A DNA stretch of 64,000 bases from Chaetoderma sp. LZ-2023a (taxonomy: Eukaryota > Mollusca > Caudofoveata > Chaetodermatida > Chaetodermatidae): positions 1 through 64,000 of the forward strand of contig JAVVLW010001477.1 of assembly GCA_034401795.1 (NCBI GenBank). Direction: 5' to 3'. This document shows, one piece after another, positions 35,201 to 47,200 of this stretch (position 1 is its first letter; every line of letters starts with the position of its first letter). The notes under the pieces are model-generated. The model did no database searches, was not told the DNA's origin, and saw only the letters and a list, made by a program, of their open reading frames with translations. Position numbers and translations under genes: made by a program.

Positions 35201-38200
35201 GTTAAATGGCTTAGCAATTAATTAATGATATTGGCTGATGATGTTTTAGCTTATGAGTTTCACCCGTCAAGTATCTACAATGCAAATGAATGCATCATTA
35301 TTGTGTTCACATGCGCATGTACAACTGTCATTAACATATCTTGAAACATGTTAAATGATAATTTTATTACATAAAAAACAATTGACGAAGAACTCTTAGA
35401 TTTATTTCTTTTCTGTTTAAATCATTTGGAAGCCAAGCTTCTGATAATGCAGAATTATGTGGGTTAAGTAAAGGCAATGATGGTATATTGCCAGTGTTTA
35501 GAAAAATAATCTAGACTATCAGTATACTTGGGAGTTTTTTCCACCATTCTTCCACTTTCTTCCGGGAAAAATGGAAGAAAGTCGGAAGAAACCCGTTTCT
35601 TCCAGCTGTCCCAGAAGAAATAGGATTCTTCTGGAAGAAACCCAACTCTAAATTTTCATTTCAACAAAACATGTGAATTATTCATTATCAATCGCTGGTT
35701 ATCCAATATGCCAATTTCTTGTCACGGTCAAAGAGCTTGGCCTGTTCAAACCAATATTAGGACATACTAACCCCTCAATTGGTTTATCCTTCCACCAGAA
35801 GCAGATTAATCCTTGTCTGCAGTACATGAACACGAGGAATTCTAGGAGACAGAAGCGGGGTCTCAAGGTGATCTATCCATTGCTCCTACCCAATCCTGAA
35901 GGATGTTGCTATCAAGTATATTAGTTACTAACTTAACCGTTTAATGGTCAAGTTGGTAAAAAATGACCTCCGCAGTGATGTTGAGAAATTACCATTTGCA
36001 TGCTAAGAGAACATTACCGAGCCAGTCATTCCAGTGGTAAATTTTCTAAAATACTCTTCTTGAAGGATAACAGAAATCCTTTTTTTTGTAAATTTTCATT
36101 ATAAATTTACAAAAATACTCTGGCTTCAAAAAAGTATTGGCAATTAAATGGTTAATTGAAATAAATAGTATTTTAAGAGCTTTAACCCTTGCCACTCTGA
36201 TGTCAATATTCTATCTTTTACTATGTCAAAAGCAAAGAAACTGGTGTACCTTTTTCAACAATTTTTGTGGAAGATGTTGCTGTCGACGACACCACCATCT
36301 TCCACCAAATTTCTTTAAAAATGAACACCAGTTGATCTTTTAATTTATTTTGAAAATAAAAAATGTGGACATCAGAGTAGTAAGGGTTAATGCAAGACAC
36401 AAGAGGGGTTAATATCTTTACCTGAACATCCAAGCATGAGACTGGAGTATATACCTGTACGCTTATTGTTAGAGCTTGTGAATGTCATCAATTGTCAGAG
36501 CAAGCATTAGGGCTGTAATTAAAGGTTTCAAATGTCTACTACAAAATTGAGCATTCTGGTTTTTGTTGATGTGACTTACCCCATATTGAGTAAACAGTGA
36601 AACCATGTCACAAGCATTCACTGATTGTCTATACAAATTAAAAAAACGTGAAAAAAAAATCATCTTTTGTCAAAGATATCCATAATTTTTAGAACAGTAC
36701 CTCTACTAATAAGTTCTTGTTATCCAAATCCAAGAAAACCACAAAAATTACTATTTTATCTACTTAGGATAAATTTACAGACACCTGATCAGTCAGATGT
36801 TGTTGAGAATCGAAATATATTGCTTGCACTATGCTATGGATATGGGTATTATTGAATGTGTTATCATAACAATTCATCTCTAAGCTACATAATTATGCAG
36901 AACTAGCTATGTTGAAATGAATGCATGGTTGTATTGAAATTCTTAGCATAAATTTTACTGATGCAGGTCTTTACTTGAGTGTAGATCATATGTCTTAAAG
37001 CACATGGATTATATATGTAAAGTTTATCTTAGGTTGAATTGTGGTTTCGTTATCGAGATACTCCGATCGGAAGTGTCACGTGGTTGGTTTACCTATCTAC
37101 GCATGCGCAAACTTTTACTCCCGCTTGGAGCAGGAGTAATCGAGTAGAATTTGTACCACATGATACCGCTATCCGATTTTACTCTCGGTCGTTCGGATAT
37201 GTTATCGAGGTGCCCCGCTTACCCCGATAACATATCCGAACTATGGGTTATTAATCTAATTGTACATCTTTAAATCATCTTACAGGTATCTGGCATGTCA
37301 AACGACCTGGATTTCAAAAGCAATGGAACTGTTTTGCATCCAGGTCTGCAAAAATCTTCTATTTGGCGTAATCATGGTGCTGGAGGAGGCCGCGACATAT
37401 TTATACGTCGTAACGAGAATAATGAGGAGGCATCGCCATTACAGGGTTTGGATGATGATGGAGAGGCCAGTGAAAATGATGAAGCACAGTCCTATGAAAG
37501 TGAGACAGGTATCCCTTTGTTAGCTCGACTTTACGAAGTAAAACCAGCTATTGTGATACTCTGTACGGTGGTGATGGCATTGTCATCCAGTTTGCGTTTA
37601 GCTCAAATTTTATATTTATATCTCATGTTTGGTTAATCATACTGGAACCAATCTTGGACATCCGCTTCCTTATAGCGACACAGCATCACATAATGGCCTT
37701 GGGGTCAAAAGTCAAGGTCACTGTGACCTTGTTAAAAAGTTTGCGTTTTTTCAATATAAGCATTTTCTGTTTAGCCCTACTTTTCAGGTTTATGGCCAAT
37801 GTTTGGTTAATCGTACTGAACCCAAACTTGGACACATGCTTCCTTATAATGACATGGCATCACACAATGACCTCGGCGTCAAAAAGCAAGGTCATTGTGA
37901 CCTTGTTAAAAACTTTTTTCAACATTAACATTTTCCGTTTAGCTGAACTTCAGTTCATATCTCAATTGTGGTTAATCATACTTGACCCAAACTGGGATGC
38001 ATGCTTTTGTACGATGAGGGGTCATCACATAATGACCTTTGGGTTAAAGGGTTCAAGGCCACTGGGACATTGATAAAAACTGCTTTTTCAATATTAACAG
38101 TTTGCAATTAGTTCAACTTAGCAGTTCATATCTCATCCTTGCCCAGCATGCTTCCTTATAATTGGAGGGCATCACACAGCGATGTTGGGGTCAAAAGGGC

Positions 38201-41200
38201 AAAGGTCAAGTTTATTGTGACTTGAAATTGGTAAGTGCTTTTGGTTTTTAGCTCGCCTAGATGAGCTTATGCAATCGCTTATACAGTCTGTCATCCGTCA
38301 ACAATTGTAGCACTTTTTTCCATCTGTTGATAGATTAAAACCAAATTTGGCAGATATGTTCCTTTTGGTAATATCTTTTTGGACTATGAAGATGAAATGG
38401 CCACGCCCACAAATAGCAGAGTTATGGCCCTTGCTATATTTTCAAAGTATTGAAGCCTATGCGGAAAATATGTTTGTGACACATTTTGCCATTTATCAAA
38501 GGATTAAAACCCAATTTGGCAAATATGTTCCTTTAGGGAATATCTATCTAGGCTATGAAGATGAAGTAGCCCCGCCCACAAATAGCAGAGTTATGCCCCT
38601 TGCTATATTTTCAAAGTATTGAAGCCTATGGGGAAAATACATTTATTGATGGATTACAACTAAATTTAATAGATATGTTCCTTTAGATAACATCTATTGG
38701 AGATATGAATATGAAGTGACCATGCCCTCAAACAAGGGCAATATTACTCAGGTTCATTGAGGGGTTAAGTATTGAGCCATATGGGGAAAATGTTTTTGCC
38801 AATTGTTGATAGATTAAAATCAAATTGAACAGATATGTTCCTTCAGTCTATTTGAACTATGGCTATAGAGTATTCATTTTTAAACAAGGGCCATAACTCT
38901 GGTTCATTAAGTCTTAAACTATTGAAATCTATGTTGAAAATCCATTTGTTTTGTCACTTGTTGATGGATTAAAATCAAATTTAGCAGATATGTTTCTTCA
39001 GTCAAACATCTATACACCTGTGCAAAAGTTAACCACCAGCAAAAACAATAGAACGTAGAAATATGATGGTACAACTAGGCTGCCATACTTTTTGTCCCCG
39101 CGTTAGCTGACATAATTCCAAGTACGAAATGCACATGCATGCATGACTTCACGCCGCTTGATGTCCGTGCGTGGCGGGAAACAGCACACGTGTTCAGTTA
39201 TGTAAAAGTCCAGTTTGAGGTGTAGAACATTACATACAGATTTAGGCGACAAGATTAGGAATTTTGTGTTCATGACCGTGGTTTATTTGTACAGAGAGAA
39301 TTAGCTCTTGATTGTGAACCGCTATGGCAAGACGAAGGTTAAGTGATCGTGTGAAATGGCAAATCATAGGCATGCATACCACTGGTATGTCATGCAGAGA
39401 GATTGGCAGACAGCTGAACATTAACCATACTGTAATCAGTCGTTTGATTGCAAAACATGGGCAAACTAACGAGGTGAAGGACAGGCCTAGATCTGGAAGA
39501 CCGAAGAAGACTACTGCCCGTGATGATCGAGCCCTAGTACGCCTTGTTAGGAGATCTCCATTCACCAACAGCAGAGTGCTCAGCCAGCAATGGGAAACGC
39601 GCAATAGAGTGTCAATGTCTACCGTCAAAAGGAGACTGTATGCTGCTGGCATGAAAGCTAGGAGACCTGTCAGACATCCTCTCCTCACTGCACACCACAA
39701 AGAGGAGCGTCTGAGGTGGTGCAACGAAAGAAGACACTGGAACATGAGATCCTGGAGACGGGTACACTGGTCCGATGAAAGTCGGTTCCTGCTTCATGCC
39801 ACAGATGGTCGAACTCGTGTATGGAGGTCCAGACGCACGGCGTACGACCAACGTAACATCATGGAAGAAGTTCCATTTGGTGGAGGTTCCATTATGATAT
39901 GGGGGTGCATCTCATTTGATTGTAAGCTGGATCTGTTGACTGTACCTGGAACACTATAAATGGACAAAGATATCAAGATTCCATACTGGATAGAGTTGTG
40001 GTCCCTCATTTTGTAAATCATGCACCTGGAACCCACCCTATATTCATGGATGACAACGCCCGACCACATCGTGCTAGAGCTGTGCATGAATACCTCCGCC
40101 AGAATGCCATCGAAACCCTACCATGGCCAGCAAGGAGCCCTGACATGAACCCTATTGAGCATATCTGGGACATTCTGGGAAACATGGTGAGAAGGAGGGA
40201 TCCTCCTGTGCATGGCAACGAATACCACAATGGCGTATCAGTCGGTTGGTGACCAGCATGAGACGTCGTGTCCAGGCCGTCATCCAGGCACAAGGTGGAT
40301 ATACCCGGTATTAATAATGACAGTCTCAAACTCGTGCACAGATGTTAAACTTCATTTTCAGACACCATTAATGACAATCTAGCCACGTGTGTCAACTGTA
40401 GGGCAATAGTTGTCAGTTGTGTCAACGTAACCATATTCAGGCCTCGTTTTCAAGTTCAAACAAAAACATACAGTGTTTCCCCACCATCATAATCAGCATT
40501 CCTCTAGTTGCATTATTACCTCTTGCACTAAGATGGATGAGTACATAAATGTTTATGCTATTGCTTTCTTCATAGCACATGAATATACCCTCGCATGTGC
40601 GTAAAAATAGGGTGGTGCTTAACTTTTGCACAGGTGTATATTTGGACTATTAATATAAAGAGGCTGCACGTTTAAACAAGGGGCATAACTCTGGTTCATT
40701 AAACTATTGACCCCTTTGGTTAAAATTCATTTGTTTTGTCAATTGTTGATGGATTAAAAACTAATTTAGCAGATATGTTCCTTCAGTCAATATCTATTTG
40801 GCCTATGAATATGAAGTAGCCACGACTTGAAATAAGGGCCATAACTCGGGCTCTTTAAAGCATTTTAAGACCCTATGGGGGAAATAATCTGTCACATTTC
40901 GTAAATTGTTAATGGACTAAATCAGATTTGTCTGAAATGTTCGTTTAATACATTTCAATCGAATGGCAATAGTGTCAGGGTGGCTGCCCCATTGATTAAT
41001 GGTACTCTTCCTGTTGGTCCATCAGGTCAATATTCTTGCATATACATATCCAAATTTGTTACTGTGACCTCACCATTTCCCATTTGGTAAATGTCAGTGG
41101 TGTGACAATTGAACTATTGATCAATAGTGTCTGTGATGGCTGCCTCATTGATCAATGGTACTTTTCCCATTGGGAAATAATGCCACTAAACACCAATATT

Positions 41201-44200
41201 CCTGCATTTCTTCATCCACATTTTTAGCTCAACTGGCCTGAAATGCTAAGTGAGCTTATGCCATGGTGACTGTCCGTTGTGTGTCCATCCATCATTCGTC
41301 CATCATCCATCCGTCTTTTTTTTCCTTTAAACGACTTCTCAAGAACCACTGGGCCGATTTCAATTATATTTGGCAGGATGCATCCTTAAGCCATAGGGAT
41401 CCAACTTTGCTCAAACGAAGCCGATCAGCCCATTTGGCTGGTGGCCATCTTGGATTTTGGCCGATTTTAGGAAATGTCTTTAAAAATCTTCTCCGAAACT
41501 GCTTGGGCGATTGATGCAAACGTCATGAAATATGATCTATGGTAAGAGCTGAACCAAGTTTGTTCAAGGGAATCTTATTGCTCAAATGGTTCAGCGGCCA
41601 TCTTGGTTGACCTAGTTTTAGCAAAAACGACTGCCAGAACCGCTAAAGGGATCGGGTCGAAATTTGGCAGATATGATTATGGACTAAGGGCCAATAAAGT
41701 TTGTTCAAGGGAAGTTGATCCGTCAAAAAACATGTCCGGCGTGAGCCAATCAAAATGTAGCGTGCTTGGTGGCCATATTGCATTTTTTTATTTGATGGAT
41801 TTTGAGGCCGAAATTGTTTTGATATATGTTTTTGGGTATTCTGAGCTCAAATTTGCCATTGTAGAAACTGTCGATTAAATGGTTTGGTGGTCATCTTGGA
41901 TTATTTCCCCGCGAAAGGCTCCCATACTAAAACAATGGGAAATTTAAAATGTCTTCTCGAGAACTACTATGCCAATTTCAATTATATTTAGCAGGAAACA
42001 TCCTTATGGCATAGGGATCCAAGTTTGTTCAAATGAATCTGATCGGCCAATTTGGCAGGCAGCCATCTTGGATTTCGGCCGATTTTAAGAAACATCTTTA
42101 AAAATCTCCGATACCGCTTGGGGAATCGATTCAAAACTCATGAAACATCATGTAGGGCAAGAGGTAAGCTACATGTAAGTTTGTTCAAGAGGACTTGATT
42201 GACCAAATGGTTCAGCGGCCATCTTGGATGACCTAGTTTTCCCGAAGACGACTTATCCAGAACCGCTAAAGGGATCAGGCCCAAATTTGGGTGATTAGGG
42301 ACTAAGAGCCATTAAAGTTTGTTCAAGGGAAGTAGATACACCAAAAAAAGAATGGTTGCCATTGGCCAATCAAAATGTAATGTGTTTGGCGGCTGGATTT
42401 GTTTATTTGATGGATTTTGAGGCCGAAATTGGTTTTATATATGATTTTGGCTATTTTGTACTCAAATTTGCCACTTTCGAACCTGTGATTAACGGTTTGG
42501 TGGCCGTCTTGGATTACTTTCCTGCCAAAGGCTCCCATACTAAAGCAATGAGAAATTTAAAATGTCTTCTTGAGAACTACTAGGCCAATTTCAATTATAT
42601 TTGGGAGGATGCATCCTTATGGAATAGGGATCCAAGGTTCAAATGAACCGGATTGGCCAATTTGGCTGGTGGCCATCTTGGATTTCAGCTGATTTTAGGA
42701 AACGTCTTTAAAAATCGTCTTTTCCGAAACCGCTGGGGGAATCGATTCAAAACTCATTAAATATCATCTAGGGCAAGAGGTAGGCCAAGTTTGTTCAAGA
42801 GGACTTGATTGACCAAATGGTTCAGTGGCCATCTTGGATGACCTAGTTTTCCCGAAAACGGCTTCTTTAGAACCACTGAAGTGATCAGGCCGAAATTAGG
42901 GAGATATGATTAGCGACTAAGGGCCATTAAAGTTTGTTCAAGGGAAGGTAATCTGTCGAAAAAACATGGCTGCCGTGGACCAATCAAAATGTAGCATGCT
43001 TGGTGGCCATATTGGATTTTTTATTTGATGGATTTTGAGGCCGAAATTTTTTAAACTGTCGGATAAATGGTTTGTCAGCCATCTTGGATCTTTTTTCTGC
43101 CAAAAACTCCCATACTAAAGCAATGGGAAATTTAAAATGTCTTCTCGAGAACCACTGGACTGATTTCAAGTACATTTGTCAGGAAACATTCTTAGGGAAT
43201 AGAGGTCCATGTTTGTTCAAACAAAGCTGATCGGCCAATTTGGTTTGCGGCCATTTTGGATTTTGGTCGATTTTTAGAAATGTCTTTAAAAATCTTCTCC
43301 GAAACCGCTTGGGGGGGATCAATTCAAAACGCATGAAATATCATCTAGGGCAAGAGCTGCACCAAGTTTGTTCAAGGGAACTTGAATGCCAAAGGCCAAA
43401 TGGTTTGGCGGGCATCTTGGATAACCTATTCTTTGCCAAAACAACTCCAGAACCAGTGAACGGATTGGGCCGCAATTTGGGAGATATGATTAGGCACTGA
43501 GTGCCATTAAAGTTTGTTCAAGGGAAGGAGCTATATCAGAAACATGGCCGCAGTGGACCAATCAAAATGTAGCGTGTTTGACGGCCATATTGGACTTTAA
43601 AAGACTACTAAACCACCCACCAACAATTTTGACAAAAATGCATTCATGTGGTGCTCCATGTGATTGACACAGGCCTCTTGGGCCTCTTGTTTACTGTGAC
43701 CATTGACCCGTTGGTTAAATGTCATCTGCTGGGTCAGTAATGTCAGGGATGGCTGGTCCATTGACGAATGGTACCTTTCCCATTTGTCAATAATGTCAAT
43801 GACACCAATATTCTTTCATTTTCTCATCCAATTTTTTTACTGTAATCATTGCCCAGTTGGTAAATGTCATCTACTGGGTCAATAATGTCAGGGATGGCTG
43901 CTCCAATGGTCAATGGTACTTTTCCCATTGGTCAATAGTGTCAAGGACACCAATATTTTGACGGGATATTATGTGATGGCGCCATCCGGACAGGCGGTAG
44001 AGGGGTTTCCGCATGATAACTCTGTTACTGTTGATCGGATCACTTTGAAACTTCATAGGGTGGTTGGACTTGGTCTGTAGAAGAAATCTTTCAAAATTGA
44101 CAATGATCCATAATCAAGATGGTCGCCAGCCACTGGTATATGGTGGTTGGACTAGGTCTGAAGAAGAAATCGACGATAATCCAAAATCAATGATGGCTCC

Positions 44201-47200
44201 CAGCCAATGGTGTCCATCTTGAAAATTGCTTTCCAGATGATAACTCCATTACCATTTATCAGATTCCTTTGAAACTGTATAGGGTGTTTGGACTAGCTCT
44301 AGGGAAAGAAACTATTGAAGTTGACGATGATCCTAAATCCAAGATGGCCCGCAGCCACTGGTGGCCATCTTGACAATTTATTTCTCAATTTCTGTTTAGT
44401 GGATCGCTTCGAAACTTATGGGATAACAGGACTAGGTCTGAGGAAAAAACTTATTGAAATTGTAGATGATCTGAAATCCAATTTGGCCGCCAACAACCGG
44501 TGGCCATCTTGAAAATTGATTTCCAGGCAATAACTCCATGACTGTTCAGCGTATCATGTTGAAACTTCATAGGATGACTTGTCTACTCCTGATAGCTCTC
44601 ATTCATTGATTTGTCATCATCTCGTGGTATTATGCACCATTTGTGTAGCTCTTGTTGTATTAGTGGTAAGGATGATTGCCGTATTCGTCAATAATGATAA
44701 TGACCATTGCCATCTGTCTATGGCAACGGTCATGGTTGCCTGATGGACCAATGATGCTTGTTATGCATTAATTAATCTAAACATGTTTACGGTTTCTTAC
44801 CAGTTAGGTGAGCACTATGGCCCTTGGCCCCTTGGGCCATTTATTTTTAACCATTAACATTACTTGGTGACTCTCTTAGCTGTTCTCATTATTCACATCT
44901 AAAGAGTTTACGCCAATAACTTTTGTACTTCAATATTTTATCCCAAGTAATATGTACTTATCCTAAGTACATCATTGTTTTACAGATCTTTCAATATCAT
45001 TTCCGTCCGTCCATTAACTTTTGCTTAAAAACGCTACTCCTCATTAACCGCTTGGTGGTTTTCAACCTAATTTGGCTGGAGCGATGGGGGTAGACTTCAG
45101 AACACATATACAGAATTTTGAATGGTTCATTCTGTCGGCAGCCATCTGGAATTTTCAGAAAAATTGCGGGGAATCATTTAAAACGCTACTCCTCATTAAA
45201 TTCTTGGACAATTTCAACCAGGCTTAGCTTGGAGGATAGTACACTGGTATGTTTCAGAACGTGCATACAGAATTTTGATTGGTCGATTTTTCAGGCGGAA
45301 ATTTATACAGAATTTTGACGGCTTGATTTTGATGGTGACCATTTTGGATTTTCTGAAAATTTCTGCAAATCACTTAAAAGCCTACTTCTCAATAACCACG
45401 GAGCCGATTTCAATCAAACTTGGAGGAAACAACCCTAGCGTGGTATCCTTCAGAACTTATATACAGAATTTAGATTTTTCCATTTCTCTGATGGCCATCT
45501 TGAATTTTCCAATAAATAGTGGGAAATCGTTTAAAATGCTACTCATTAACTGCTTGAGCAATTTCAATCAGACTTGGCTGGAAGGATACTATGCTGGTAG
45601 GGTTCAAAACTGATATACAGAATTTTGATTGGTCAATTTTTTCTGTTGGCCATCTTGGATTTTCTGAAAATTTCTGGAAATCACTTAAAATCTACTCCTC
45701 GATAACCACTGGGCCAATTTCAATCAAACTTGGATGGAAGAACCCTACTATGCTTCAGAACTTATATACAGAATTTTGATTGGTCAGTTTTTCTGGTGGC
45801 CATCTTGGATTTTCTGAAAATTTGGGGAAATCAGTTAAAAGGCTACGCCTCATTAACCACTTGAACGAGCTCAAGCAAACTCGGCTGGAAGGACCCTAAA
45901 GTGCTATGCTTCCGCGCTTGTATATAGCATTTTGATTGTTCAATTTATTCGGTGGCCGTCCTGAATTTTCTGAAAAATGGCTGAAAATCGTCTACTCATT
46001 AACTACTTGATTTCAACCAGACTGGCTGCAACGAGTCTAAGGTGGTAGGCTTTAGAACTTGCATATTGAATTTTCATTGGTCAATTTTTCCGTCAGCCAT
46101 TTTGGATTTTTTGAATATTTGGGAAATCAGTTAAAAGGTTACTCCTCAATAACAGTTTCAACCAAACTCAGCTGGAGGAACATAGGCCGGTACGCTTCAG
46201 AACTTGTATACAGAATTTTGACAGCTTGATTTTGATACTGGCCATCTTGGATTTTCTGAAAAATGGGAATTTATATAAAGTGCTACTCATTAATCGCTTG
46301 TGCAAATTCAACCAAATTTGGCTGGAAGGATCTTATTGTCGTAGCCTCTAGAAATTCTATTCAGATTTCAATAGGTCAATGTTTTGGCAGCAATCTCTGA
46401 TTTTCTAAAAGTTTTCCGGAACCATTTAAAAATGGTACTCCTTCAATTTATTCTCTTCAATTTATACTCCTTCTGGAAGCTATGGATTTGTAGATCAAAG
46501 ATGCCCTTGGTAAAAAAGACTACGTTTATACAATGCACCCTGCGTATCCTTGATGATATATAGCTGTAACAGCTGGGCAGCTCTAGACAAACTTGACGCC
46601 TGCCACGCTGGCACCGTAAACACCTACGCACCATCACTGACCACCGATGGCCAGACACCATAATTTCCAACGATGCATTATACAAGATGTGTAATACGTC
46701 GCCGCTGTTGGTAAAAGTCACCCAGCAAAGATGGTCCATGTTTGGCCATGTGCTAAGGATGCCAGAAGACACACCAGCACAGAGAGCCTTGGAACCCTAC
46801 TCGAAGCCAGCAAATACAGAGGCAGGAGAGGACATCATTGCATAAATCTGCTAAGCATACTACGAGTTGACCTCAAGAAAGCAGGATTCGGTTCACTCAA
46901 GTCAAGAATGGACCTGAGGAAGCTAAGGATTTGGGCTGAGGACAAGACACAGTGGGCATAAGCGAAGAAGGACTGATTGCAGCTGTAGGATGTTTCTACC
47001 ACTACAGCCGCAGAATACAGTAATCATACATACATACTCCTTCAATCAATAGCCCAATTTCAACAAAACTTGGGTGGAATGATCCTATGATGGTAGGCTT
47101 CAACATATTAAACAAGAGTCTTGATTGGTCAATTTTTGGGTGGCCATCTTGGATTTTCCGAAAATCATCCATCATGTCTTAGATTTAAATGCAAATGGTT

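Larger units (their letters stand above)
37596..38240 (+). repeat. Four ~170-bp tandem units, family D
   Basis: Units start near 37596, 37769, 37937 and 38106 (spacing 173, 168, 169) at GTTTAGCTC-like phrases. Each has TCACATAATGACC-like and GTCAAGGTCACTGTGACC-like stretches. Relatives are at 24460 and 48577. Confidence 0.85.
38252..44840 (+). repeat. Large composite S element with three tandem bodies (G, E, F)
   Basis: Opens TTAGCTCGCCTAGATGAGC and GTCATCCGTCAAC, and closes TTAGGTGAGCACTATGG with GGCCCCTTGGGCC, the S terminal modules. The body is a run of ~160-bp G units (GATTAAAACCAAATTTGGC... GATATGTTCC) at 38320-39014 and 40637-40970. E units (GGTCAATGGTACTTTTCCC) follow at 40975-41225 and 43690-43965. 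F units (AACTCTGTTACTG..., GACGATGATCC) run from 43966. A Tc1 element and an R1 element are later insertions. Without them the element is about 2.5 kb. Confidence 0.7.

Noticed and set aside
30980..35650. TTCTTCCGGAAGAA-type motifs at 31150 and 35540-35640 as paired transposon ends or heat-shock elements
   Set aside because: Candidate ends (CAGAGTTG near 30981, CAACTCTA near 35645) lack a shared target duplication, and the GAA/TTC motifs lie in repeat-like sequence without a nearby promoter.
46443..46772. 109-codon minus-strand ORF
   Set aside because: It overlaps the plus-strand LINE fragment with its conserved GHVLRM motif and has no domain of its own.
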